From the IMG/VR virus record IMGVR_UViG_3300036980_000695, positions 1 through 35,020 of that record: a stretch of 35,020 nucleotides of DNA; one strand, written 5' to 3'. Positions 7,209-13,566 of the stretch are shown here, piece after piece. Numbering within the stretch: position 1 is the first letter of the stretch; each line of letters begins with the position of its first letter. The position numbers and the translations under genes are program-made. Below the pieces are notes generated by a model. It had not been told where the DNA came from, ran no database searches, and was given only the letters and a program-made list of their open reading frames with translations. The DNA is from a virus.

Positions 7209-7631
7209 TTAGGCCGCCGGGGTGGCCTTTTTACGGGTGGGAGCGTGATGCACCGCCAGCCAGGCCTGCAGTTCCGGGGTGCTGGCACCAGGGGTGGCCG
7301 CCAGAGCCGCTGCAACCCAACCCACGGAGGCCGTGTAGTGCTGATAGGCACCGGAGTACGTGGTGCCAGGGGCCGCCGTACCGCTGCCGTTGGCCTGCCC
7401 GTAGGTGCCAGCGGCGAGGCCCGCTGCAAGAACGTTGGCCCGGTTAACCATGGCACCGATTGCCAGCGGGCCGGTGCGTGGGATGCCGAGAGCATAGCCG
7501 TAAGCGTTAAGCTTAACCTGGCGAGCCGGTGCAGGAGGCGGTGCTGGTGCGGCGATAACCGCTGGTACCGTGATAACCGCTGGTGCGGCGACCGCTGCGA
7601 CTGGTGCAGAAACCTTTGTGCGCTTTGCCAT
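7209..7631 (-). CDS. Ala/Pro/Val-rich protein, paralogue of 4433-4816
   Basis: A 140-residue protein with a basic start (MAKRTKVS), an Ala/Val/Pro linker (about residues 8-35), a GYALGIPRTG segment, a helix NRANVLAAGLAAGTYGQANG, a YTASVGWVAAALAATPG segment and a short basic tail (TRKKATPAA). It shares this order and several identical residues with 4433-4816, with an insert in the second half. AAGGGG lies seven bases before the ATG. It is the first gene after the long gene-free stretch, so a promoter for the whole minus-strand run probably lies just upstream. Function is unknown. Confidence 0.7.
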   Translation of the reverse strand: MAKRTKVSAPVAAVAAPAVITVPAVIAAPAPPPAPARQVKLNAYGYALGIPRTGPLAIGAMVNRANVLAAGLAAGTYGQANGSGTAAPGTTYSGAYQHYTASVGWVAAALAATPGASTPELQAWLAVHHAPTRKKATPAA

Positions 7632-8565
7632 TTTGGGACCCCTTGGTTGTGCGGCCCTGTGGCCGCTTGGTTGTTATATACAATGCAGGGTGCATGCCAG
7701 GGTGCTAAGTGCCCGTACTCACTACCAAAAGGGTGTAAACAAAGTAGTCACCCTAAAGTGCAATGGTTGCAGGGGCTTAAGCGCGCCGTAAGTGCCTGTA
7801 ATCACTAGGGGGTGGTGGCCAAGGTTTAGGCGCAAAAACGCCCAAGGCGGCCCATGCTGTTGTTATTGCAGGCAAAAGTGGGGGTGGCTAAAGGTACGGC
7901 AGTGGCCAAACCCTAACCAGTTGGCAAATGCGCAGTAATTACGGGTAGTTAGGGCGTGTACCGCAGGGGTGCTGCCAGGGCATGCCAGGGCGCGCATATG
8001 GCGACTGGCAGGGGGGAAAGGGCCGCCCAAGCGCCCCAACCGTCCGTCCCCTACCGTTTTCGTCCCCCTCAAGTGTCACCAGCATGGTCGGTACTAGTCG
8101 CCCGTAAAGTCCCTACCACGCACCCCAAAAACGGGGCGGAATAGGCCCTAGAAAGTCCCCAACCACGTCACCCCATGTAAGGGGGGGGGCAAAAGACCGC
8201 CCCAAGAAAGTCATGCCAGGATCCATTTAAGGGAATCCTGCAAAGGAGCCGTTACCTACCACCCCGCCATATTTTTTTTACTCACTCATTGTATATACGT
8301 TGGCGTCGTGGTCGGTGCGCGGGGGCTGGCGGCCAGCAGGCCAGCCAGCCTGCCGGTCGGTCGGCCGGGTCGGCCGGCCAGGTCGGCCGGCTTTAGGTGT
8401 TAGCAAAGTTCAGTGTCAGCTTATGTGGCCTGTCCCTACTCCCCCCGCCTCTGGCGGGTCGGTCGTGGGCCAGTGTGTTTGCCCCCCAATGGGGGGTGTT
8501 TTCGCGTGTTGGCGGGGGTCTGTCAAGGGCTAAATGGTTAGTCCTTGCTTGTCGCTGGCATAGGG
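7632..8565. other. Gene-free, repeat- and dyad-rich region
   Basis: About 930 bases without a convincing gene. Contents: two copies of AGTG-N8-CACT (7708-7723 and 7791-7806); CATGCCAGG three times (7693, 7981, 8212); two imperfect copies of AAAGTCCC-ACCACG-CACCCCA (8106-8127, 8152-8175); TATATACAATG at 7675-7685 and its exact inverse at 8287-8297; a G9 run near 8181; a T8 run (8272-8279); three GGTCGGCCGG units (8359-8390); and a CCCCCC-AAT-GGGGGG hairpin (8482-8496). This composition fits a replication origin, a control region or a non-coding RNA, but none is proven. Confidence 0.6.
8482..8501 (+). terminator. Possible plus-strand intrinsic terminator
   Basis: A perfect six-pair stem CCCCCC-AAT-GGGGGG (8482-8496) followed by TGTTTT on the plus strand. 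If it works, it would end a plus-strand transcript arising inside the gene-free region. No gene precedes it. Confidence 0.3.
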
Positions 8566-8919
8566 TTACACCAGGGCGGTCGGTGGTAGCTCGGCGTTGG
8601 GTCCCACCTTCCGCCACAGGTGCAGGCAATGGGGGTGGTTGTTCACGTAGTCGCCCACGGCAGGGTGGAACTGCACGACGGTCTCCTCGGGCGCCCAGAA
8701 AAGGTCCTTCACGCGGCACATCTCGGGCCAGTTGGGGCAGCGGTTAGGCAGGCTCACGCTTACGTGGTCCCAGCCGCTCAGCTGCCCGTCGCAGGCCAGC
8801 ACCGTCAGGCGCATACCGGCAATGGTAGGCACGTAGAACAGGCCGAATGGATCGCCCGCCTTAGAGCGCCAAGCGCCTTTCACCACGCGATACATTTCGA
8901 CATCGGGATTCAACTTCAA
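8566..8919 (-). CDS. Conserved phage protein (DUF7694-like pattern)
   Basis: A 117-residue protein from a TTG start that overlaps the previous stop (TTGA), with GGAGGT six bases upstream, so the TTG is well supported. The pattern GWDHVSVSLPNRCPNWPEM, VKDLFW, VVQFHPA, YVNNHPHCLHLWR is one I know from many small phage proteins, in databases under DUF7694 as far as I recall. The biochemical function of that family is unknown to me. It ends the minus-strand run that begins at 11315. The protein at 10367-10711 has a looser version of the same layout. Confidence 0.75.
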   Translation of the reverse strand: MKLNPDVEMYRVVKGAWRSKAGDPFGLFYVPTIAGMRLTVLACDGQLSGWDHVSVSLPNRCPNWPEMCRVKDLFWAPEETVVQFHPAVGDYVNNHPHCLHLWRKVGPNAELPPTALV

Positions 8920-9227
8920 GGCGTCACCTCCCTCACCCGGATCTTGCGCCAGCCGTTCGCCGTCAGAATAGCGTCATCATCCAAGGAGCGGGGATTGGCA
9001 GTAATGCCGTCTTCACACAACCACAATTCCCCCTCCCACAGCTTCTTTGGCTTCGGCTTCGGCTCCCAATCCTCCGCGTCGAGTGCTGCCGTATCGACGT
9101 ATCGCGAGGCAAAGCCGTCTTCAGTCCGCATCACAGTGATATGCAGTTGTACCCAGCCATTTTTCGTTATCGCCGGACTTCTCACCCACCCCTCGTGCCC
9201 TGCCTTCCGCGCTTCAATCAGATTCAT
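8916..9227 (-). CDS. Small repeated-family protein, copy 2 (DUF2829-like pattern)
   Basis: A 103-residue protein with GGGAGGTG four bases before its ATG. It shares with the neighbouring 9214-9537 protein the N-terminal EAR-HEGWVRSP, the middle ASR-LDAEDWEPK, the ELWL strand and the C-terminal DD-AI-GW-KI-REV. The first half follows the arrangement of DUF2829/Tad2-like proteins: a helix 'EA..G' then a Trp/Arg segment, and a closing A-(D/E)-DWE motif. Tad2 proteins bind Thoeris signalling nucleotides. The resemblance is in short motifs only, so this is a lead rather than an assignment. Confidence 0.65.
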   Translation of the reverse strand: MNLIEARKAGHEGWVRSPAITKNGWVQLHITVMRTEDGFASRYVDTAALDAEDWEPKPKPKKLWEGELWLCEDGITANPRSLDDDAILTANGWRKIRVREVTP

Positions 9228-9537
9228 TTTTCACCTCCCGCATAAAGATTTTTTTCCACCCAGCCTTCTCTAATTGAATGGCATTATCATCTGGCTCGAA
9301 AACGCATAAATTTCCGGCGCACGTTAGCCACAGGTAACATTCCAATGGCTTCCTCTCCCCTTGCTTCGGCTCCCAATCCTCCGCGTCGAGGTCTGCAAAC
9401 GAAAACGCTCTAGAAGCGACGCCGTTTGCCCACCACTTTGTATGAATTCCACTCGCACGCCACCAATGCCCCCCCGTCCTCGTCGGACTCCGCACCCACC
9501 CTTCGTGGGCTAACCCGCGCGCTTCGCACAGCTTCAT
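9214..9537 (-). CDS. Small repeated-family protein, copy 1 (DUF2829-like pattern)
   Basis: A 107-residue protein whose ATG overlaps the previous stop (ATGA) and follows AAGGAGG by seven bases. It is a tandem paralogue of 8916-9227, overlapping it by 14 bases. Shared features are M-L-EAR, HEGWVRSP, a Trp-rich strand, ASR, LDAEDWEPK, LWL, DD-AI and GWKKI-REV. Divergence elsewhere is large, so the duplication is not recent or the copies have specialised. Function as for its partner: possible small-molecule-binding domain, unproven. Confidence 0.65.
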   Translation of the reverse strand: MKLCEARGLAHEGWVRSPTRTGGHWWRASGIHTKWWANGVASRAFSFADLDAEDWEPKQGERKPLECYLWLTCAGNLCVFEPDDNAIQLEKAGWKKIFMREVKNESD

Positions 9538-9773
9538 TTCGCTGCCTCCTTTTTTCGCTGGTGGTATGCCCTGGTCATGTCGCGCTGTAGGCAGCCGCAG
9601 CTTTGCGAGTCGCCACGGCGCATGTTGTTCCCTGTAATTGTTTTCATGCGGCCACAGTCGCAGCGGCACAGCCAGGCGGCCACGTTGCTGTCGCCACGCC
9701 GACGCACGCCGTTGCGATACAGCACGGTCAGGCGCCCGAAGCGTTGGCCTATCATGTCTTTTACTTGCCCCAT
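9534..9773 (-). CDS. Small zinc-finger protein
   Basis: A 79-residue basic protein of a type common in phages: an IGQRFGRLTVLYR opening, a Trp-Leu-CRCDCG zinc knuckle, and GDSQSCGCLQRD near the end. The four or more Cys residues (CRCDCG and CGC) should bind one zinc. The same module occurs at the N-terminus of some phage HNH or AP2-type DNA-binding proteins; here it stands alone. It overlaps the preceding gene by 13 bases and the next by four. Confidence 0.7.
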   Translation of the reverse strand: MGQVKDMIGQRFGRLTVLYRNGVRRRGDSNVAAWLCRCDCGRMKTITGNNMRRGDSQSCGCLQRDMTRAYHQRKKEAAK

Positions 9774-10030
9774 AGCATGCTCATTTGCGCTACGGCTTCC
9801 CGGTATAGGTTCATCACTGGGGTTACGTGGCTTTCCACGACGCCGTGCGCCCCCGAGCTAGTGGCCCCCAGCTCCACGCCGTCGGTGCAGTAGCGGTATT
9901 CCTGCCACAGGCCAGTTCGTGGGTGGCGCTCGCACACGTAAATGGTGGCTTCGTGCATGCACCCGCTGCGGTCGAAGTGTGCCGTCTCAAGGCCAATTGT
10001 TACTACTGAGTCGCGTGTTGGGATTATCAT
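9761..10030 (-). CDS. Hypothetical 89-residue protein
   Basis: It begins at MIIPTRDSVVTIG with an ATGA overlap to the zinc-ribbon gene upstream and a GAGGA about 11 bases before the start. The first two thirds look strand-rich (ATIYVCERHPRTGLWQEYRY), the end helical. No family is recognised. The longer frame to 10180 is not supported. Confidence 0.6.
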   Translation of the reverse strand: MIIPTRDSVVTIGLETAHFDRSGCMHEATIYVCERHPRTGLWQEYRYCTDGVELGATSSGAHGVVESHVTPVMNLYREAVAQMSMLWGK

Positions 10031-10200
10031 CGTTCGTTTTCCTCTGTTGGCATTGTCGGTGCAGGGGTGGCAAACACGCTCCCGCAGGTCAGGCAGGCCC
10101 AGTGCGCCATGGGTCGCCCGAACAGGTGGCTGGTGGAACAGTGGATGAACTCCACGTCGTTGCTGGCACAGCCTGGGCACAGCGGCGGTGGGTCTATCAT
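10027..10200 (-). CDS. Small zinc-ribbon protein
   Basis: A 57-residue protein with CPGC near the start and CLTC at about residues 36-39, plus a further Cys and His between; this is a standard zinc ribbon. GGAGG lies eight bases before the ATG at 10200. The frame is open to 10686 upstream, but that part is an Arg/Pro-rich shadow. A 166-base gap with a CCTTGG-GGC-CCAAGG hairpin (about 10338-10352) separates it from the gene before it. Confidence 0.6.
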   Translation of the reverse strand: MIDPPPLCPGCASNDVEFIHCSTSHLFGRPMAHWACLTCGSVFATPAPTMPTEENER

Positions 10201-10366
10201 GGCGTTTTCCTCCAAATGGATTGTGTCATGGCTTTTCTGGCTGCGTCGCAGCCGGGCGGGCGGTGCCTTGGGCACCCCCCGGCGTACGACGCAATGGATG
10301 GGCCTTTGCGGGCCGCCACGGCGGTCTTGCGTTGGGGGCCTTGGGGCCCAAGGGGCGCAGGGCGTT

Positions 10367-10711
10367 TCACTTTTGCTCAATGCCGCCATCAGGTACGTTC
10401 GGTATCTTGTGCCAGTAGTGGGCCGTCTGCGTGGCCCCCATGCTGTTGTGGGTGAAGTTCTCTGCACCGCCGAAGGCAGCCAGAGCGAAGGCCACCTCGC
10501 CCCCCGTTGGGGCACGGGGTTCGCCGCGGGCCGTCGACCCCGACACGACAAGGTGCCAGTAGGCGGCGCCGTCCATGTGGTCCACGCACGACGACACCCA
10601 CACGCGCGCCCCCCGATGCGTGAACAGGTGGCACGTCGATCCTGCCACGGTGGGCGGCAGGCGCTGCCAGCCCGTAGCCTCGGCAATTATGGTCAGCGGC
10701 CTATGTTTCAT
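10367..10711 (-). CDS. Hypothetical protein with DUF7694-like layout
   Basis: A 114-residue protein with ATGA overlap to the preceding gene. It contains HLFTHRGARVWVSS, DHMDGAAYWHLVVSG, a Pro-Gly-Gly-Glu turn, and a HNSMG-HYWH end. The order (Trp-His-Val-Ser strand, Pro, Glu, then an aromatic segment) is like that of the 8566-8919 protein, so the two may be distant relatives. Function is not recognised. Confidence 0.65.
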   Translation of the reverse strand: MKHRPLTIIAEATGWQRLPPTVAGSTCHLFTHRGARVWVSSCVDHMDGAAYWHLVVSGSTARGEPRAPTGGEVAFALAAFGGAENFTHNSMGATQTAHYWHKIPNVPDGGIEQK

Positions 10712-10989
10712 CGCTTGGTCACCACCACACCGCCGATATGTTGTGCCCCTCCCGGCCCCCGCGCCATGCCGTGGAAAACCCGGTAGCCGTCGAGGCGTGC
10801 CAGGGCTTCGCTCACGCTGGCGGCGGCGGCGGCGTATTGTTCCAGGCTGTGGCATTTGCCCATCATGCGTGCGGCCTCCGTCACGCCGTTGACGGCAGCC
10901 AGCTCTTCGCGGAGCGACACAATGCAGGCCAGGGCGCGTTCCAGCAGTAGTTCGGCCTGTGTTGCCAGGGCCGTGTCGTCGGTTGTCAT
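10708..10989 (-). CDS. Hypothetical helical protein
   Basis: A 93-residue protein coupled by ATGA to the XRE-type regulator gene upstream. Residues about 8-68 are two or three long Ala-rich helices; the C-terminus is glycine-rich (ARGPGGAQHIGG) and ends in basic residues. It could be a partner of the regulator, by linkage only. Confidence 0.6.
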   Translation of the reverse strand: MTTDDTALATQAELLLERALACIVSLREELAAVNGVTEAARMMGKCHSLEQYAAAAASVSEALARLDGYRVFHGMARGPGGAQHIGGVVVTKR

Positions 10990-11315
10990 TGGTTGGTTTC
11001 TCCACCTTGGTTTGTCGTCGTAAGCTGGCGCACGTTGGCCTCCAACATGGCCAGGCGGCGCTCCACCCGTAGCCGCCACGGTGGCGTCTTGGGGGTGACG
11101 GTATGTCGGCTGGGCTGCTCGATGGTTTCCTCGCGCAGCCATGCCTTCAGCCGTTGGCAGGTTTGCTCGTCGGGCTCGCTGCCACAGCGTTCAAGCCGGG
11201 CCAGCGTACTGAAGCTGATGCCGGTCAGCTTGGCCAGCCCTCGGTAGCTCAGGCCGGTGGCCACTCGCTTACCCGTGACGGCGTCTATTAGTGTCATTTT
11301 TTCATGCGTTATCAC
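10986..11315 (-). CDS. XRE-family (Cro/CI-type) DNA-binding regulator
   Basis: A 109-residue protein with a helix-turn-helix of the HTH_3 type at about residues 22-62: LSYRGLAKLTGISFSTLARLERCGSEPDEQTCQRLKAWL, here described in parts as LSYRGLAKLTG, ISFSTLARLE and QRLKAWL. The C-terminal third is a basic, helical tail. The GTG start at 11315 has AAGGGGG six bases upstream; an ATG at 11297 is an alternative. It heads the run of overlapping genes down to 8566, so it probably controls that operon. A role in lysogeny control is possible but no integrase or repressor pair is seen. Confidence 0.75.
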   Translation of the reverse strand: MITHEKMTLIDAVTGKRVATGLSYRGLAKLTGISFSTLARLERCGSEPDEQTCQRLKAWLREETIEQPSRHTVTPKTPPWRLRVERRLAMLEANVRQLTTTNQGGETNQ

Positions 11316-11461
11316 GCAATACCCCCTTATTTCCTAGTCTGTTCACGTTTACTGCCAGCCGTGGGGGGCGGGTGGGTCGGGGTGGTGTGCGCCCCCGTGC
11401 CTCTAAAATACGGGCACACACACGCGCCCCGCACCCACCGCCCTCAGGGCTCGGCTTCTGG

Positions 11462-11881
11462 TTATTGCAGTAACAGGTCTTCAATCACCTTGAGCTTTTG
11501 CCCCGCCGACATGCTCGCCACATGCAGGATGGTGCGGATGGCCGCCACGGCGTCGTCCACCTTGCGGCGGCGTGCCCCGTTCTTGCTGGCGCGGGCGGTT
11601 CGCAGCTTCGCCTTGCGCCGCTGGGCGGGCGCTTTTGTCGCGGCCACCACGGCGGTCGCCGGTCTAGCCTTGGCCTTGCCTCGTCTGCCGAACCCTTCGA
11701 CATGCAGCAGTTGGCTCACCATGGTGTTGGTCAGCGGCTTGTCGTCTTTCGCGCGGCGGTAGTCGTTGGCGGCTAGGGCCGCCGCAATGTCTTCGCGGGT
11801 TTTCCCTTCGTCCCGCATGTTTTTGGCCATTATCGCCGCTTGCCTTCTGGTCATGCCTTTGCCTGGGTTTGCTGCCTTCAT
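11462..11881 (-). CDS. Basic protein with helix-turn-helix-like N-terminus
   Basis: A 139-residue, strongly basic protein. Residues about 10-60 look like the small domain seen after the catalytic core of serine recombinases and in some HTH proteins: a helix IMAKNMRDEGKTREDIAAAL, then a segment ending in TNTMVSQLL and a GFGRRGK turn. An Ala/Lys/Arg-rich linker follows (about 65-100), then a C-terminal helix pair. DNA binding is likely from charge and layout. The ATG at 11881 has GGAG ten bases upstream; an inner ATG (MTRRQ) is possible. Confidence 0.55.
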   Translation of the reverse strand: MKAANPGKGMTRRQAAIMAKNMRDEGKTREDIAAALAANDYRRAKDDKPLTNTMVSQLLHVEGFGRRGKAKARPATAVVAATKAPAQRRKAKLRTARASKNGARRRKVDDAVAAIRTILHVASMSAGQKLKVIEDLLLQ

Positions 11882-11946
11882 TTGCGCTGTTCTCCTTGTT
11901 TGTCGGTCGGCATAATTGCCGCCGGTTATTACTTTCACGCTGTCGT

Positions 11947-12387
11947 TTATGCCGGGCCCCATGTGCTGTGGTCGCTGTGTTGGTTCCACGTTGTAAAGTT
12001 GCTCGCTAGCTGGGCGTGCCCCGCCTTGACCAGCAGCTCGTTGACGCACTCCCACACGCCGAAGTGCTCGTTCCACGTGTAGACAATGCCCAGGTACCGC
12101 CCAAAGCTGTCGGTCTTGTGTGTTAGCAGGCGCACTGGGCAGTCGTTGTACTGGGTCAGCCATGCCTTGGCAGCCTCGGCGGCCTCGCGCTCCTGGGCGT
12201 TAGCCGCGTGCAGCTCCGGGGCGTCTACACCAAAAAGACGCACGCGCTGGCGTATAACAATACGAAAGCCTGGGTCCACGCTTACGTCCAGCGTGTCGCC
12301 GTCGACAACGTTCGTCACGGTGGCGTGGTCGTACAGCCACCACCGTATCCCAGGGGGCCGCTGTCCGAATGTCAGGATGTTGGTCAT
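11947..12387 (-). CDS. Thermonuclease-like (SNase fold) protein
   Basis: A 146-residue protein of the staphylococcal nuclease family. It shows VVDGDT (about D31), the RLFGVDAPE motif with the catalytic Arg, Asp and Glu (about R50, D55, E59), and DSFGRYLG (about R97), matching the R35, D40, E43 and R87 positions of the classic enzyme. It would cut DNA or RNA with Ca2+ after activation at the catalytic Glu. There is no obvious signal peptide, unlike exported homologues. Its 5' region (12388-12579) holds a large inverted repeat and two small palindromes. Confidence 0.85.
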   Translation of the reverse strand: MTNILTFGQRPPGIRWWLYDHATVTNVVDGDTLDVSVDPGFRIVIRQRVRLFGVDAPELHAANAQEREAAEAAKAWLTQYNDCPVRLLTHKTDSFGRYLGIVYTWNEHFGVWECVNELLVKAGHAQLASNFTTWNQHSDHSTWGPA

Positions 12388-12579
12388 GTTAAAATCCCAA
12401 GAGTTTAAAGTGCCATGTGGCGTGCTGTTGCGGCACTGTGGCATGCGTTTTTGCAACACGCCACACTTCTTTTTAAAAAGATTGGTGGCGTAACCTGTTG
12501 TTACATTGTAAAAAAGCAGCAACACCAGCTACAGCGCGCCACACGAGCCTAACGGCACACAAGGATTGGCACACCCCGC
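12388..12579. promoter_or_regulatory. Divergent control region with inverted repeats
   Basis: It lies between the minus-strand SNase gene and the plus-strand group. It contains nine-base arms TGTGGCGTG (12416-12424) and CACGCCACA (12457-12465) around a loop that can pair further through TTGC and GCAA, followed by the 12-base palindrome CTTTTTAAAAAG (12469-12480) and TTACATTGTAA (12501-12511). The AT-rich centre fits promoters in one or both directions, but no clean -35/-10 pair could be named. Confidence 0.45.
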
Positions 12580-12990
12580 ATGGGCACACTTCATACGCAC
12601 CCTCGCTTTGCGCGCAAATTGGCAGCACCCATCTGTTGGGTCTGCCGCAGGCCCGACGCCATAAGCGACCACACAGGGGGGCATGCCCCACTGGGCGAGC
12701 CTCCCGTTAGCACCGCGCCATGTTTCCGCTGCGCTGCGTTAATGGTAACGTTCGTTCTGTTCATCGAACTACGCGACGGCACCATACAAAACAACAACGC
12801 AGACGAAGCCCACTGCCGGACGGGCCGCGTGTTTGTTCTCGACACAGAAACCACCCTGCTTTACGTGCGGGGCATCGACATCGACAAGGACCGCATAGCC
12901 TTCGCAGAGCAGAGCGTTATGCGGCAGATACTTGGCACAAACTATACAAAGGAAAAACCCTATGTGGGACCAACCCCCACCCTGGTATGA
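12580..12990 (+). CDS. Hypothetical protein, possible zinc-binding N-terminus
   Basis: A plus-strand frame of 136 residues. The C-terminal part (from MVTFVLFIELRDG, ATG at 12742) has balanced composition and looks like a real alpha/beta domain. The upstream part contains CWVC, two His and CFRC, which could be a zinc site, or may be non-coding since neither start has a good ribosome-binding site (AAGGA is 14 bases before 12580). It overlaps the next gene by 29 bases. Moderate certainty that some product from this frame is made; the start is uncertain. Confidence 0.45.
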   Translation: MGTLHTHPRFARKLAAPICWVCRRPDAISDHTGGHAPLGEPPVSTAPCFRCAALMVTFVLFIELRDGTIQNNNADEAHCRTGRVFVLDTETTLLYVRGIDIDKDRIAFAEQSVMRQILGTNYTKEKPYVGPTPTLV

Positions 12991-13258
12991 CGCCTCGTGT
13001 GACATCCCCGGCTGGGCCCTTATCGCGGCCCTACGCCAGGCCGAGCGCCGCAACCGGCCCGCCCTGGTCGAGGTGCGGCTTGTCGCGCACAACAACCGCC
13101 TGGCTGCGTCCATCTGCCTGCCGCTTCCGCTTCCCGCCGGCGTCACCTACCCCGAGCCGCCTAGCCGGTCGTGGCGGCCCGTCTACTACACGTTCAGCCA
13201 GTGGCTTGACGACGACGTGGCAGAGTTTAGGCAAGTACATATAGCGCCTCCATTCTAG
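12962..13258 (+). CDS. Hypothetical 98-residue protein
   Basis: It begins at MWDQPPPWYDAS, with AAAGGA eight bases upstream. It has helices (WALIAALRQAERR), strands (ALVEVRLVAHNNRLAASICL) and an aromatic C-terminal part (YYTFSQWLDDDVAEF). No family is recognised. It sits between a possible zinc protein and the Lar-like protein, and its stop is followed after three bases by an 18-base perfect palindrome. Confidence 0.6.
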   Translation: MWDQPPPWYDASCDIPGWALIAALRQAERRNRPALVEVRLVAHNNRLAASICLPLPLPAGVTYPEPPSRSWRPVYYTFSQWLDDDVAEFRQVHIAPPF

Positions 13259-13261
13259 CGA

Positions 13262-13279
13262 CACACCATATATGGTGTG
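13262..13279. promoter_or_regulatory. 18-bp perfect palindrome (operator candidate)
   Basis: CACACCATATATGGTGTG is identical to its own reverse complement. It lies between two plus-strand genes, three bases after a stop codon and about 100 bases before the Lar-like start. No T run follows, so an operator is more likely than a terminator. The AT-rich centre and G/C flanks suit a dimeric regulator such as a ribbon-helix-helix or HTH protein. Confidence 0.55.
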
Positions 13280-13381
13280 CCCTCGCCACGGCGCCACCAG
13301 GCAAGATGGCATTTTACCACGAGTTTTTTCATGCCTCGCAGCCCGCAAACCAAGACAGCGCAAGCCCCACAGGAGCCCACC

Positions 13382-13543
13382 ATGCCGCAAGCCTTGGTGT
13401 GTCCGTTCTGTGGGGTGCGCCCCCCTGTAAAGCTCTTTGGCAAGCAGCTCCGGCCCTATGCCGTCCACCCAGCCGACGGCCGGAGGTGTGCCGCCTCGGG
13501 AATTATCGCGAATTTGTCCGAGTGGAACACCCGCACCGTATGA
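13382..13543 (+). CDS. Lar-like (restriction alleviation type) zinc-ribbon protein
   Basis: A 53-residue protein from MPQALVCPFCG, with AGGAG six bases upstream. It has the layout of the Lar family: CPFCG near the N-terminus, a later Cys region (GRRCAASG) and the closing WN-(T)-R motif (LSEWNTRTV). In lambdoid Rac prophage, Lar relieves restriction by modulating type I enzymes; most phage members are untested. The second Cys pair is incomplete here (only one Cys), so metal binding may use the His residue in YAVHPADGRRC. It lies directly beside the modification operon. Confidence 0.6.
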   Translation: MPQALVCPFCGVRPPVKLFGKQLRPYAVHPADGRRCAASGIIANLSEWNTRTV

Positions 13544-13561
13544 CTAAAATTAGCCATACGG
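13536..13561. terminator. Bidirectional stem-loop between convergent genes
   Basis: Arms CCGTATG (13536-13542) and CATACGG (13555-13561), continuing inward after one mismatch with CTAA and TTAG. The hairpin spans the end of the plus-strand Lar-like gene and lies just past the minus-strand glycosyltransferase stop, the place for a shared terminator. No long T run follows. Confidence 0.5.
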
Positions 13562-13566
13562 CGCTG

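Noticed and set aside
6901-7212. Plus-strand frame with DFEL repeats
   Set aside because: GTG start without ribosome-binding site, against the direction of its neighbours, and its openness is explained by the repeats.
8300-8747. Plus-strand frames in the gene-free region
   Set aside because: Gly/Arg/Trp/Pro-biased, no ribosome-binding sites, and one runs antisense into the 8566-8919 gene.
10027-10686. 219-codon minus-strand frame
   Set aside because: Only the last 57 codons have a ribosome-binding site and sensible composition; the rest is Arg/Pro-rich and overlaps the 10367-10711 gene.
12498-12710. 70-codon plus-strand frame and its minus-strand counterpart
   Set aside because: His/Thr/Arg-biased low-information sequence without start signals.
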